From positions 1 through 40,943 of the forward strand of contig JAEUQN010000044.1 in NCBI GenBank assembly GCA_016789725.1: 40,943 nt of DNA, read 5' to 3'. Of this stretch, positions 9,882 through 17,657 are shown one piece after another (positions within the stretch are counted from its first letter, which is position 1; each line of letters opens with the position of its first letter). The notes under the pieces were generated by a model, which was not told where the DNA came from, ran no database searches, and was given only the letters and a program-made list of their open reading frames with translations. Source of the DNA: Blastocatellia bacterium (GTDB lineage Bacteria; Acidobacteriota; Blastocatellia; RBC074). Both the position numbers and the translations under genes were made by a program.

Positions 9882-9939
9882 ATTATAAATCAGACCTCAA
9901 TGCTCTCCAGATTTTCGGATAGCGTTCAGATTTTCGGAT
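9882..9939 (-). promoter_or_regulatory. Candidate receptor promoter with 13-base direct repeats
   Basis: On the minus strand a TATAAT (9887-9882) is preceded by two perfect copies of ATCCGAAAATCTG (9939-9927 and 9920-9908), 19 bases apart. The -35 position (9905-9910) overlaps the nearer repeat and reads CTGGAG, a poor match. That is what an activator-dependent promoter would look like. The predicted 5' leader to the receptor ATG at 9679 would be roughly 200 bases. Placement is inferred from sequence only. Confidence 0.35.
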
Positions 9940-10413
9940 TCAGGTGAGGTTTGGTTTGAGTGAGAGGTTGTAATCAACGCGCGCGGAAGAGCGTACAGAA
10001 TCACCACCAGCAAAAATAAGAACGCCGCGTGATGCACTCTGAAAGAATTCCTTTCAGCCCCCTTTTCGTGCATCCCCGCGGCGCTTATTCCCACTTCAAC
10101 CAGCAGTTGGTTGCCGGGAAATCTGGCGATCCAATCTTGGATCAATTTGTCTCCCAGGAGTTTAGCTTCTCACCAGGATGCTCTCCACATATTCAAGTCG
10201 TGTGCCAGGGCTGATTTAAGGATGGGTGGTCGGATTATAAATGCGGCAAATCATTTATATGGAATTGTTTAGACTCTGGCAGCAAGGTTTGGAATAGGCC
10301 TTCGATGCGAGTGGTTGGCATACCAATCTGTGAGGCGATCCCACGTTTTGGTGTACTGAAGAGGTGCCAGGGCTGAGACATAGGAGGAATCTCTTCCAGT
10401 TCCTGTCGGTTGC

Positions 10414-10442
10414 TTGTGACAAGGCTGCAAGCAACGTATAAT
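10414..10442 (+). promoter_or_regulatory. Sigma-70-type promoter of gyrA
   Basis: TTGTGA (10414-10419) and a perfect TATAAT (10437-10442) are separated by exactly 17 bases. Transcription would start near 10449, giving a leader of about 100 bases before the gyrA ATG at 10551. It is the best consensus promoter I saw in the window and fits a constitutively needed gene. Confidence 0.65.
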
Positions 10443-10550
10443 TTGGGTTTAATTCTCAACGCTCTTCGCTACCAAATCCTGCTGGCGTCAGCTTTACCCA
10501 GCGCATATCTAAATTTCGGTGCGAGTCAAAATCATGAGAAGGAACGGTTA

Positions 10551-13013
10551 ATGGAGAATCTGCAAAAGTTCGAGGTCAACATTGAAGATGAAATGCGGCG
10601 TAGCTACCTAGACTACGCGATGTCGGTGATTATTGGACGTGCCTTGCCGGATGTTCGTGACGGTCTGAAACCCGTGCATCGGCGCATCCTTTATTCGATG
10701 AATGAAAGTGGTTTAGTTCCCGGCAAGCCGTACAAGAAATCCGCGAATGTGGTGGGTAACGTGCTTGGTGCATACCATCCACACGGAGATTCCGCTGTGT
10801 ATGATTCGATGGTTCGCATGGCGCAGGATTTCTCTCTACGCTATCCCTTGATTGATGGGCAAGGGAATTGGGGAAGTGTTGATGGTGATGCCGCTGCTGC
10901 CTACCGCTATACCGAAGCGCGGCTGACGCGTGTGGCGACGGAATTACTGGCGGACATTGAAAAAGAAACAGTCAAGTTTGTTCCGAACTACGATGATTCC
11001 CGCACGGAACCAACCGTCATTCCGACGCGGTTGCCGAATTTATTACTCAACGGTGCAGAAGGCATCGCGGTTGGGATGGCGACAAAAATTCCGCCGCACA
11101 ACCTAAACGAGATCATTGAGGCCACCGTCCACTTATTGCAGAATCCAGCCTCTTCTGTGGCGGATTTGATGAAGTTTGTGCCTGGCCCGGACTTTCCGAC
11201 CGGTGGTTTTATTTACGGACGTGAAGGTATTAAGCAGGCCTATGAAACCGGGCGCGGCGTAATGCAACTGCGTGCTCGTGCTGCGATTGACAAGATCGGG
11301 CGCGGCTCAACGGAGCGCGATGCTATTGTCATTACGGAAATTCCCTTTCAGGTTAACAAATCTAAGCTCATCGAAACGATTGCTGACTTGGTGAATGAGA
11401 AGCGAATTGATGGCATCTCTGAAGTCCGCGATGAAACCGACCGCGAATCTGCGGCACAAAAGAAAGTCCGTATCGTCGTCGAATTGAAGCGCGATGCTGT
11501 ACCGCAAATCGTTCTGAACAAGTTGTATAAGCTGACGCAAATGCAAACTTCGTTTGGGATGATTAATCTGTCCATTGTCAACGGGCAGCCCAAAGTTCTG
11601 AACCTGGCCGACACACTTAGCGAATTCATCGCCTTTCGTCGCGAAGTCGTGCGCAATCGCACGAAGTACGAACTTAAGAAGGCGCGAGCGCGGGCCCACA
11701 TTTTAGAAGGCTTGAAAAAAGCCATTGATATTATTGACGCGATTATCAAGTTGATTCGCGGCTCCAAAGCAACTGATGAGGCGAAACAGGGATTAGTCAC
11801 GCAATTCGGATTTTCTGAGCTACAGGCACAGGCGATTCTTGATATGCAACTTCGTCGTTTGGCAGCGCTTGAACGGCAGAAGATAGTTGATGAATACGAA
11901 GAGCTGATCAAGCTGATTGCCGAACTCGAAGAAATCCTCAATAACGACCGGACGTTGCGCACTGTCATCGTCAAAGAATTGCGGACGGTGCAAAAGGATT
12001 ATGGCGATGAGCGCCGCACGCAGATCGTCGATAGCAGCGTCGAACTCACGCTTGAAGATTTGATTGCCGATGAAGATGTTGCCATCACGATCACCCACTC
12101 CGGCTATGTCAAACGAACTCCTGTGACCACCTATCGCGCGCAACGACGCGGCGGCACAGGTCGTCGCGGGATGAGTACGAAAGCCGAAGATGTCGTATCG
12201 CATTTGTTTGTTGCTTCCACGCACAGTTACCTGATGATCTTCACGACCAAAGGCCAGGTCTACAAGCTCAAAGTGCATGAAATCCCTGATGCCCAAGCCG
12301 CAGGCAAAGGCAAAGCTATCGTGAATCTGGTGAATCTGCCTTCGAGCGAAAAAGTGGCCGGAGTCTTTCCGATCCGCGAATTTGCGCAGGGCCAATTTGT
12401 CGTGATGGTTTCTCGTAAAGGTGTCATCAAGAAAACCGAATTGTCCGATTTCGCCAATATTCGCTCCAATGGCATTATTGCGATGGGCGTTGACGATGAT
12501 GATGAATTGGTGCGCATTGAAATGACCGATGGGCAAAAGAAAATCTTTCTGGCGACGCACGAAGGTCAGGCGATTTGTTTTGAAGAGGACGAAGTACGCG
12601 ACATGGGACGACAGGCGCGCGGCGTGCGCGGCGTCACTTTGCGCGATGGCGATTACGTCGTGGGCGTGTGCGCTGTCAGTGGTGATGAGCAGATGCTGAG
12701 CATCAGCTCCAATGGCTTTGGTAAGCAAACTGCGATCAGCGAATATCGCGTCACGGGACGCGGCGGCAAGGGCGTTATTAACATGAAGACCACCGATAAA
12801 ATCGGCAAAGTCGTGGCGGTCATGCCGGTTAATAAAGACAGCGAAGTCCTGATTATCACCAGCAACGGCAAGCTCATCCGTATTGAGGCCGAAACCATTC
12901 GAGAGACGGGGCGGAGCGCCCAAGGCGTTAAGTTGATAGACACTTCAAGTGGTGATCTTGTGGCGAGTGCTTCACTGCTTGAGAATCAGGCAGATCCGGT
13001 GGACGAGAAATGA
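10551..13013 (+). CDS. gyrA: DNA gyrase subunit A
   Basis: 820 residues from the ATG at 10551, preceded by AGAAGGA; the frame is open upstream, but those codons overlap the promoter. The catalytic tyrosine is Y120 in [10 protein letters not shown]. The quinolone-resistance region reads [10 protein letters not shown] with Ser81 and Asp85, the drug-sensitive residues. The C-terminal six-bladed domain begins with a GyrA-box, QRRGGTG (531-537), in which the usual Lys is Thr; having the box favours GyrA over ParC. With GyrB, it introduces negative supercoils. gyrB is not in the window. The stop overlaps the start of the TPR lipoprotein gene by ATGA, implying co-translation. Confidence 0.96.
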   Translation: MENLQKFEVNIEDEMRRSYLDYAMSVIIGRALPDVRDGLKPVHRRILYSMNESGLVPGKPYKKSANVVGNVLGAYHPHGDSAVYDSMVRMAQDFSLRYPLIDGQGNWGSVDGDAAAAYRYTEARLTRVATELLADIEKETVKFVPNYDDSRTEPTVIPTRLPNLLLNGAEGIAVGMATKIPPHNLNEIIEATVHLLQNPASSVADLMKFVPGPDFPTGGFIYGREGIKQAYETGRGVMQLRARAAIDKIGRGSTERDAIVITEIPFQVNKSKLIETIADLVNEKRIDGISEVRDETDRESAAQKKVRIVVELKRDAVPQIVLNKLYKLTQMQTSFGMINLSIVNGQPKVLNLADTLSEFIAFRREVVRNRTKYELKKARARAHILEGLKKAIDIIDAIIKLIRGSKATDEAKQGLVTQFGFSELQAQAILDMQLRRLAALERQKIVDEYEELIKLIAELEEILNNDRTLRTVIVKELRTVQKDYGDERRTQIVDSSVELTLEDLIADEDVAITITHSGYVKRTPVTTYRAQRRGGTGRRGMSTKAEDVVSHLFVASTHSYLMIFTTKGQVYKLKVHEIPDAQAAGKGKAIVNLVNLPSSEKVAGVFPIREFAQGQFVVMVSRKGVIKKTELSDFANIRSNGIIAMGVDDDDELVRIEMTDGQKKIFLATHEGQAICFEEDEVRDMGRQARGVRGVTLRDGDYVVGVCAVSGDEQMLSISSNGFGKQTAISEYRVTGRGGKGVINMKTTDKIGKVVAVMPVNKDSEVLIITSNGKLIRIEAETIRETGRSAQGVKLIDTSSGDLVASASLLENQADPVDEK

Positions 13014-13897
13014 ATTCTCAACAGCAAAAGGTGAATGGGAATGGACGGAAGCTAAAAGGGCGGCCTCTTCTTTTTTCTTTTGAGAAATGGGCGGCGGTCT
13101 TCTGTTTTGCCGTTTGCTTTTTGCTTTTGTTGTCGGCTTGTCGTTCGCAAAAAAATCTAATGGGGCAGGCGCAAGCGGCTTGGGACCAGGGTAAATATGA
13201 TGCAGCGGTGAACTATTACGAGGAGTTTTTAAAAGAGCCTTCTTCACCCGAACAATCTGCCATTGCGCATTTTGAAGCCGCCAAAATTTACTACCTCAAC
13301 CTGAAGCAATATGATCGGGCGGCAGAGCATTACATTCGCATTATCGAAGACTTCCCGCAATTTCCAAGTCGCCAGCAAGCCTTTTTGCAGTTGGCCGAAT
13401 GTTTTGAATTACTAAAAAAAACACGTGAAGCCATCAGTGAATATGAAAGCCTTTTGCAGGCGTTCCCTGAGACGCCTGATCGTCGCAAAATTCGCCTGGC
13501 AATTGCAGATTTGTACTATGGCTATGACCAGAGCCAGTCGTTGGTTGAGTATCAAAAAATTGTCAAAGATACGACCTACGATGAATTGTCAGAAAAGGCT
13601 TATTTGCGCATTGGTGGAGTACGGTTTTTACGAAATGAATTTCAGATAGCGATTCCGGCATATCAATCGGTCGAGCAAAATACCAAGGACGCCAACATTC
13701 GACGACAGGCACGAGATCGCTTGGCGGATTGCTATGAAAACCTGGCGGATTACGAGATGGCAATAAAAATTTTGGAGCAAACAGAGCCTGATCCAAAAGC
13801 CCCGGATTTTCTCCTCAAGCGTATTGCCGGGATTCGGGAACGTCAAAAAACACGCCGATTGATTCAACCTCAAACACCGCCTGGCGAAAAAAAATAA
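13010..13897 (+). CDS. TPR-repeat lipoprotein (BamD/YbgF-like architecture)
   Basis: 295 residues. A lipoprotein signal ends in the lipobox LSAC with Cys44, preceded by the hydrophobic stretch [11 protein letters not shown]. The mature part is a string of tetratricopeptide repeats (about 50-275), for example [20 protein letters not shown] and [16 protein letters not shown], similar in layout to the outer-membrane assembly lipoprotein BamD and the Tol-associated CpoB/YbgF. Which role applies cannot be decided. It starts within the gyrA stop (ATGA overlap), an odd partner. The first 42 codons look like a diverged copy of the local repeat family. A hairpin terminator follows directly after the stop. 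Confidence 0.8.
   Translation: MNSQQQKVNGNGRKLKGRPLLFSFEKWAAVFCFAVCFLLLLSACRSQKNLMGQAQAAWDQGKYDAAVNYYEEFLKEPSSPEQSAIAHFEAAKIYYLNLKQYDRAAEHYIRIIEDFPQFPSRQQAFLQLAECFELLKKTREAISEYESLLQAFPETPDRRKIRLAIADLYYGYDQSQSLVEYQKIVKDTTYDELSEKAYLRIGGVRFLRNEFQIAIPAYQSVEQNTKDANIRRQARDRLADCYENLADYEMAIKILEQTEPDPKAPDFLLKRIAGIRERQKTRRLIQPQTPPGEKK
13019..13131 (+). repeat. Strongly diverged copy of the repeat family
   Basis: It starts with CAACAGCAAAAGGTGAAT, has AAAAGGGCGGCC followed by TTTTTTCTTTTGA and GGGCGGCGGTC in the middle, and ends with TTTTGCCGTTTGC and TTTTTGCTTTTG. The copy at 19613 has AAAAGGGCGGCAC, TTTTTCTTTTGATAAAGG, CGGCGCAGCC and a TTTGCCTTTTG arm in the same order. This one is translated as the lipoprotein signal of the TPR protein. 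Confidence 0.4.
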
Positions 13898-13944
13898 GCA
13901 GACGCCTTGCCATCTCGGTTGCCAGTTAATAAAGTAGCGTCTGC
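13898..13944 (+). terminator. Hairpin terminator after the gyrA-TPR operon
   Basis: GCAGACGC (13898-13905) directly after the TAA pairs perfectly with GCGTCTGC (13937-13944) and is followed by ATTTG. The loop is long (31 bases) and the T-run short, so termination may be partial. Confidence 0.5.
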
Positions 13945-14099
13945 ATTTGAACTACCGATATTGTTGAGCAGACAAAAGACTCCTGGCGAAGCGATTAACA
14001 GATCGTGAGAGTCTCCCGGAAGCTTGCTTTTGGAAAGGCTTCAATTCTCACCCAGACGCAAGGTTCGGAACAATCTTCAACTTGCGCAAACGAGGTCGC

Positions 14100-14444
14100 A
14101 TGGCTAATTTCACGAAATCCCGTTTTGGTTCGAGGCCCGGTGGTCCCCCGTCGAAAGGGCGGCCCCAAGGTCAGAAAAAAGGCAAAAAGAAAAATGTACA
14201 CCGTGTGCCGAAAGCACCACCAGTGCCTAAGGTCATTGATTATGAAGATACAGGCCAGGAAGCTGCTTATCTGAAAATGTTGATTGATAAAGAAACGCCG
14301 GTCGTTGTGGTTTTGCGGACGGGTGAGAAATTGCGCGGCATTGTGCGATATTACGACCGCGATGTGTTCAGTCTTGGTCCGGCGGATGGCGGCCCCAAAC
14401 TGTTCCTCCGAAAAACAGGTGTTCGCTATCTGTATGAAGAGTAG
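14100..14444 (+). CDS. hfq: Hfq-like / Sm-like RNA-binding protein
   Basis: 114 residues from the ATG at 14100 (GAGG about six bases upstream). Residues 1-45 are a disordered, strongly basic tail rich in Gly, Pro and Lys (GRPQGQKKGKKKNVHRVPK). Residues 50-114 match the acidobacterial Hfq-like form of the Sm fold: EAAYLKMLIDKETPVVVVLRTGEKLRGIVRYYDRD, then LFLRKTGVRYLYEE. This gives the Sm1 strands and a C-terminal Y-x-Y in place of the proteobacterial YKHAI. Hfq hexamers pair small RNAs with mRNAs. The basic tail is N-terminal here, whereas enteric Hfq has a C-terminal tail. Remote homology makes the symbol tentative. Confidence 0.65.
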   Translation: MANFTKSRFGSRPGGPPSKGRPQGQKKGKKKNVHRVPKAPPVPKVIDYEDTGQEAAYLKMLIDKETPVVVVLRTGEKLRGIVRYYDRDVFSLGPADGGPKLFLRKTGVRYLYEE

Positions 14445-14689
14445 CCTGCCGTTCTGCATCGCCATTTGGCCGATTTCAAAATAGCGACTCTCGCACGAAC
14501 GGATTTCATCACTCCCCAACCCGGCTGTCGTTGGTTTTGTACCCCAAAACAAGAACTATGCCTTACTCCATATAAATGCCCCGGAGTTGGATCATTATGC
14601 CCAGCAAAAAGAACGTCAAGCCCGCCAACCACCGCAAAACAACGCTCAAAAAAGGTTCTGTGGTTGCGAAGTTAAGGAGTAAAGAAAAG

Positions 14690-15253
14690 ATGAGTGAACC
14701 CAAGTTACCGTCTGTGCCAACTGTTTCAGCAGCGGTTAGCCCATCGTCCCCTGACGAAAGCCTCGACAAAGTACGAGATATTTTGTTTGGCGCACAATCG
14801 CGTGAATTTGAGCGCCGCTTTGCCTTGTTGGAAGAAGATTTGTTGCGTAAAACTGCCGAAGCACGCGCCGAAGCCCATCAACGATTGGAAGCGCTCGAAG
14901 CTCAATTGCGGCAAGATGTCGAACGCCTGACAGATCGCCTTCAGGCGGAACACGAAGCGCGCGCCGAAACCATCACTGCCGTCACTGCCGAATTGCATAA
15001 GCTGACGCGGCAGCTTGAAGACAAGATTACAGAATTGGATCAACACTCGACGGAAGCACAGGAAGATATTCGGCAGCAACTGGTGGATGAAGCGAAGTTG
15101 CTTTCAAACCAGATTGAGCAACAGTCTGACGATTTGCAAGCCGCACTGAATCACGAAGTCGAGCAATTAGATCATAACAAACTGAATCGGTCAGACATCG
15201 CGCAGATGTTCAGCGAAATGTCCAAGCGTTTTTTGGGTGAGAAAGTGAAGTAA
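14690..15253 (+). CDS. Coiled-coil protein, first gene of the OmpA/GTPase/kinase cassette
   Basis: 187 residues from the ATG at 14690, chosen for the AAGGAG ten bases upstream. The frame is open further and could start at 14597, adding 31 mostly basic residues (MPSKKNVKPANHRKTTLKK). The N-terminal 30 residues are Pro/Ser-rich. A conserved-looking entry LDKVRDILFGAQSREFERRFALLEE leads into about 120 residues of nearly continuous heptads (RLEALEAQLRQDVERLTDRLQ and onward). The end has a short helical cap (RSDIAQMFSEMSKRFLG). There is no signal peptide or membrane span, so it should be cytoplasmic and oligomeric. I do not recognise a named family. Its position before the membrane OmpA-domain gene suggests a scaffold or adaptor for that complex. 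Confidence 0.75.
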   Translation: MSEPKLPSVPTVSAAVSPSSPDESLDKVRDILFGAQSREFERRFALLEEDLLRKTAEARAEAHQRLEALEAQLRQDVERLTDRLQAEHEARAETITAVTAELHKLTRQLEDKITELDQHSTEAQEDIRQQLVDEAKLLSNQIEQQSDDLQAALNHEVEQLDHNKLNRSDIAQMFSEMSKRFLGEKVK

Positions 15254-15255
15254 TC

Positions 15256-15372
15256 GGTGGTTTGTGACGGGTGGTCGGCCATCATCTTTTGGTTGCGCGT
15301 GGCTTTGTGCTTGCCTTGATCAATCACTAACCATCAGCCACTGACAACTCGTCACCCATTACCGACCACCAT
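15256..15372. repeat. Imperfect inverted repeat before the OmpA-domain gene
   Basis: GGTGGTTTGTGACGGGTGGTCGG (15256-15278) faces a right arm of GTCACCCATTACCGACCACC (15351-15370), with further CCATCAG words inside. Roughly two thirds of the arm positions pair. It fills the whole gap between the coiled-coil and OmpA-domain genes and leaves the latter without a visible Shine-Dalgarno. Confidence 0.45.
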
Positions 15373-15374
15373 CT

Positions 15375-17141
15375 ATGAATGATCCTTCTGTTCATCGTGT
15401 TGCCGATGAAGTTTCGGTTCAATCGCACAGTTTGAATGGTGCGGAAATCGAAACCCCGCCTGCGTCGGCGCAGTTGCGCGAATTGCAAAAGCTGTTATTT
15501 GATACAGACCAGCAAGAACGGCTTGAGCAATTGCACACCGAATGGAATGATCCCGAACACCTCGCGCCGCGTGTCAGCCAAGTTTTACCAGATGCTATTT
15601 CCCAACGTTCCCCCGAAGATCACGAGTTGACTGAAGCGATGACCCCGTATGTCATCGAATCCATCAAGATTTCAGCCCGCCGCAATCCTGAACATATCTC
15701 TGATGCGATCTTCCCGATTCTCGGCCCTGCCATTCGCAAGGCCATTGCCCAGGCTTTCAATAATCTTACCATCACCATCAATCAGACACTGCAACACAGC
15801 TTTTCCGTGCGCGGTTTTAAATGGCGTCTGGAGGCGATGGCAAGTGGCAAATCCTTTGCCGAAGTCGTGCTGTATCACTCACTGGTCTATCGCGTAGAGC
15901 AAGTGTTGCTGATTCATCGGCCATCCGGCATTTTGTTGTTGCACGCCGTGGCTGAAGCCGTCAAAGCACAAGACCCGGAATTGGTTTCGGGGATGCTGAC
16001 TGCTATTCAGGATTTTATTCAGGATTCGTTCGGGACAGGCGAGGGAAATACATCCAGTTTTGTTTCTGATGAACTCACGATTCTGGCCGAACCTGGCCCC
16101 AGAGCGGTTTTGGCCTGTGTGGTGCGCGGTAATCCGCCGCCGGAACTGCGCGAGGAAATGCAGGAAACCATTGAGCGTATTCATCAGGATCGCGGCGAAA
16201 AGCTGAAGATGTTCGAGGGTGACAGCACGCCGTTTGAAGTGTGCCGCCCGTTGTTGGAAGAGCATCTGAAGTCTCGGTATCAGCCGTTTGCCGATCCCGA
16301 AAAACAAAAGGCTCCCAAAGCGATGCTCGCTGTTTTGGGCGTGCTGTTGTTGGCGTTAGGGATTTGGGGATTTTTCTCGCTGCGAGATCGGTGGCGTTGG
16401 AATGCTTATTTGGAAAAATTGCAGACCACGCCAGGCATCGTTGTGACGGAACAAGATCGTGGCTGGCGCAGATATTCGCTTTCGGGATTGCGGGATTCGT
16501 TGGCCCTTGACCCCGCCAAATTGATGCCGGAATTCCAGCTTAATCCTCGTCAATTGGATGCCCGGTGGAAAGAATATCAAGCCCCGGAATTAGCCGAGGA
16601 ACGCGCGAAAAAACTGCTCGCTCCGCCTGCTGGCGTTACTTTGAAGGTGAGGGATGGTATTCTTTCGGTGGCCGGGTTGGCGTCTCAGCAGTGGATTTCA
16701 GAAGCTAAAAAGTTAGCGCCATTCATTCCTGGTATTTCACAATTTCAATGGAACGACGCGGATGAAATTGCCCGGTTACGACAGGAAATCGAGAGTCAGT
16801 CGGTTTACTATTTCCTGAATGAAAATAAACCGCTGCCCGGTCAGGAAGAAACGATAGAGGCACTCATAAAACGATTGATTCGACTGGATGAGATTGCTCA
16901 GAATTCCAATCGGACGATTACCTTCAGGATCATCGGACACACCGATTCCTCCGGGACGAAAGAGAAAAATCAAACGTTAAGCCGGGAGCGCGCGCAACAG
17001 GCGAAATCCCAATTAGCATCGCGTGTGGCTCAATTGAAAAAAGTACAATTGGTGGCGGAAGGCGTACCGGATCAACAACCACTGGTCGGAAATCAGGAAT
17101 CCAATCGCCGCGTTACCTTCAGGGTCGAATTAGGTTCATAG
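15375..17141 (+). CDS. Inner-membrane protein with cytoplasmic domain, BON-like segment and OmpA peptidoglycan-binding domain
   Basis: 588 residues. Residues 1-310 lack a signal and should be cytoplasmic. They include the distinctive block GFKWRLEAMASGKSFAEVVL, then YHSLVYRVEQVLLIHRPSGI (about 148-186), which I associate with a conserved but unnamed family found near small GTPases. One transmembrane helix lies at 317-336 (MLAVLGVLLLALGIWGFFSL). The periplasmic part has a BON-like segment (about 415-455, GVTLKVRDGILSVAGLA) and a C-terminal OmpA domain (475-588) with GHTDSSG and NRRVTFRV. It therefore links peptidoglycan to a cytoplasmic receiver domain. The GTPase gene starts 15 bases downstream, so the two are probably co-translated. 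The molecular output is unknown. Confidence 0.85.
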   Translation: MNDPSVHRVADEVSVQSHSLNGAEIETPPASAQLRELQKLLFDTDQQERLEQLHTEWNDPEHLAPRVSQVLPDAISQRSPEDHELTEAMTPYVIESIKISARRNPEHISDAIFPILGPAIRKAIAQAFNNLTITINQTLQHSFSVRGFKWRLEAMASGKSFAEVVLYHSLVYRVEQVLLIHRPSGILLLHAVAEAVKAQDPELVSGMLTAIQDFIQDSFGTGEGNTSSFVSDELTILAEPGPRAVLACVVRGNPPPELREEMQETIERIHQDRGEKLKMFEGDSTPFEVCRPLLEEHLKSRYQPFADPEKQKAPKAMLAVLGVLLLALGIWGFFSLRDRWRWNAYLEKLQTTPGIVVTEQDRGWRRYSLSGLRDSLALDPAKLMPEFQLNPRQLDARWKEYQAPELAEERAKKLLAPPAGVTLKVRDGILSVAGLASQQWISEAKKLAPFIPGISQFQWNDADEIARLRQEIESQSVYYFLNENKPLPGQEETIEALIKRLIRLDEIAQNSNRTITFRIIGHTDSSGTKEKNQTLSRERAQQAKSQLASRVAQLKKVQLVAEGVPDQQPLVGNQESNRRVTFRVELGS

Positions 17142-17156
17142 AGAAAGACTCGGTCC

Positions 17157-17648
17157 ATGCTCCAGAAAAAAATCTGCATGCTCGGCTCTTTTGCGGTTGG
17201 CAAAACCAGCCTCGTGGCGCGCTTTGTCCGCAGCATTTATTCCGAGAAATATCACACGACGGTTGGCGTCAAAATTGACAAGAAACAGGTGCCGGTGGAG
17301 GACAAATTGGTCAATTTGATTTTATGGGACTTGTACGGAGAAGATGAATTTCAGAAAGTTCATATGTCGTACCTGCGCGGGGCGTCCGGCTACTTATTAG
17401 TCATTGATGGTACGCGGCGCGAAACCCTCGACAAAGCATTGGTCTTGCAACAACGCACTGAAGAGGCAGTCGGCAAACTTCCGTTTGTGGTGGTGATGAA
17501 TAAAGTAGATTTGAAGGATTCATGGGAAATTGATGATCGCACGATTGAAGAGTTAGTGAACAAAGGCTGGCAGGTTTTCCACGGGAGCGCGAAAACGGGG
17601 TTGGGGGTTGAGGATGCCTTTACAGCCCTAGCACGGCAATTGGTGTAA
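17157..17648 (+). CDS. Rab/Ras-like small GTPase
   Basis: 163 residues, the bare size of a Ras-superfamily G domain. The P-loop is GSFAVGKTS (G10-S18). Switch I is YHTTVGVKI with T35. G3 is WDLYGEDEF (D58, G61). G4 is NKVD (115-118) and G5 is GSAK (143-146). The stretch MSYLRGASGYLLVIDGTRRE mirrors the Rab YYRGA segment. Where Ras and Rab have the catalytic Gln after DxxG, this protein has Glu62, so unaided GTP hydrolysis may be slow. There is no C-terminal Cys for prenylation, so membrane recruitment must come from a partner, plausibly the OmpA-domain protein. It fits the broad group of prokaryotic Ras-like GTPases (Rup and MglA types). Confidence 0.9.
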   Translation: MLQKKICMLGSFAVGKTSLVARFVRSIYSEKYHTTVGVKIDKKQVPVEDKLVNLILWDLYGEDEFQKVHMSYLRGASGYLLVIDGTRRETLDKALVLQQRTEEAVGKLPFVVVMNKVDLKDSWEIDDRTIEELVNKGWQVFHGSAKTGLGVEDAFTALARQLV

Positions 17649-17657
17649 AGCTGTAGT

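Larger units (their letters stand above)
9680..10550. other. Long divergent intergenic region (receptor / gyrA)
   Basis: About 870 bases without a credible gene. It holds an imperfect palindrome 24-39 bases upstream of the receptor ATG (9703-9718, CCGATCCGGGAATCGG), a minus-strand TATAAT at 9882-9887 with 13-base direct repeats behind it, and a good plus-strand promoter before gyrA. It also holds two copies, 162 bases apart, of GTGCCAGGGCTGA (10202-10214 and 10364-10376). Short frames of 60-82 codons here have no family resemblance. The size and the repeated words suggest remnants of old insertions, but I cannot identify an element. Confidence 0.5.

Noticed and set aside
9897..10459. Short frames in the receptor-gyrA gap considered as transposase remnants
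   Set aside because: No DDE or other transposase motif could be recognised in any frame.
10410..10550. Upstream extension of gyrA by 47 codons
   Set aside because: It begins within the promoter hexamers, and a proper ribosome site precedes the ATG at 10551.
11820..12923. 367-codon minus-strand open frame inside gyrA
   Set aside because: It lies fully antisense to well-conserved gyrA codons, has no recognisable motifs and is a by-product of gyrA codon usage.
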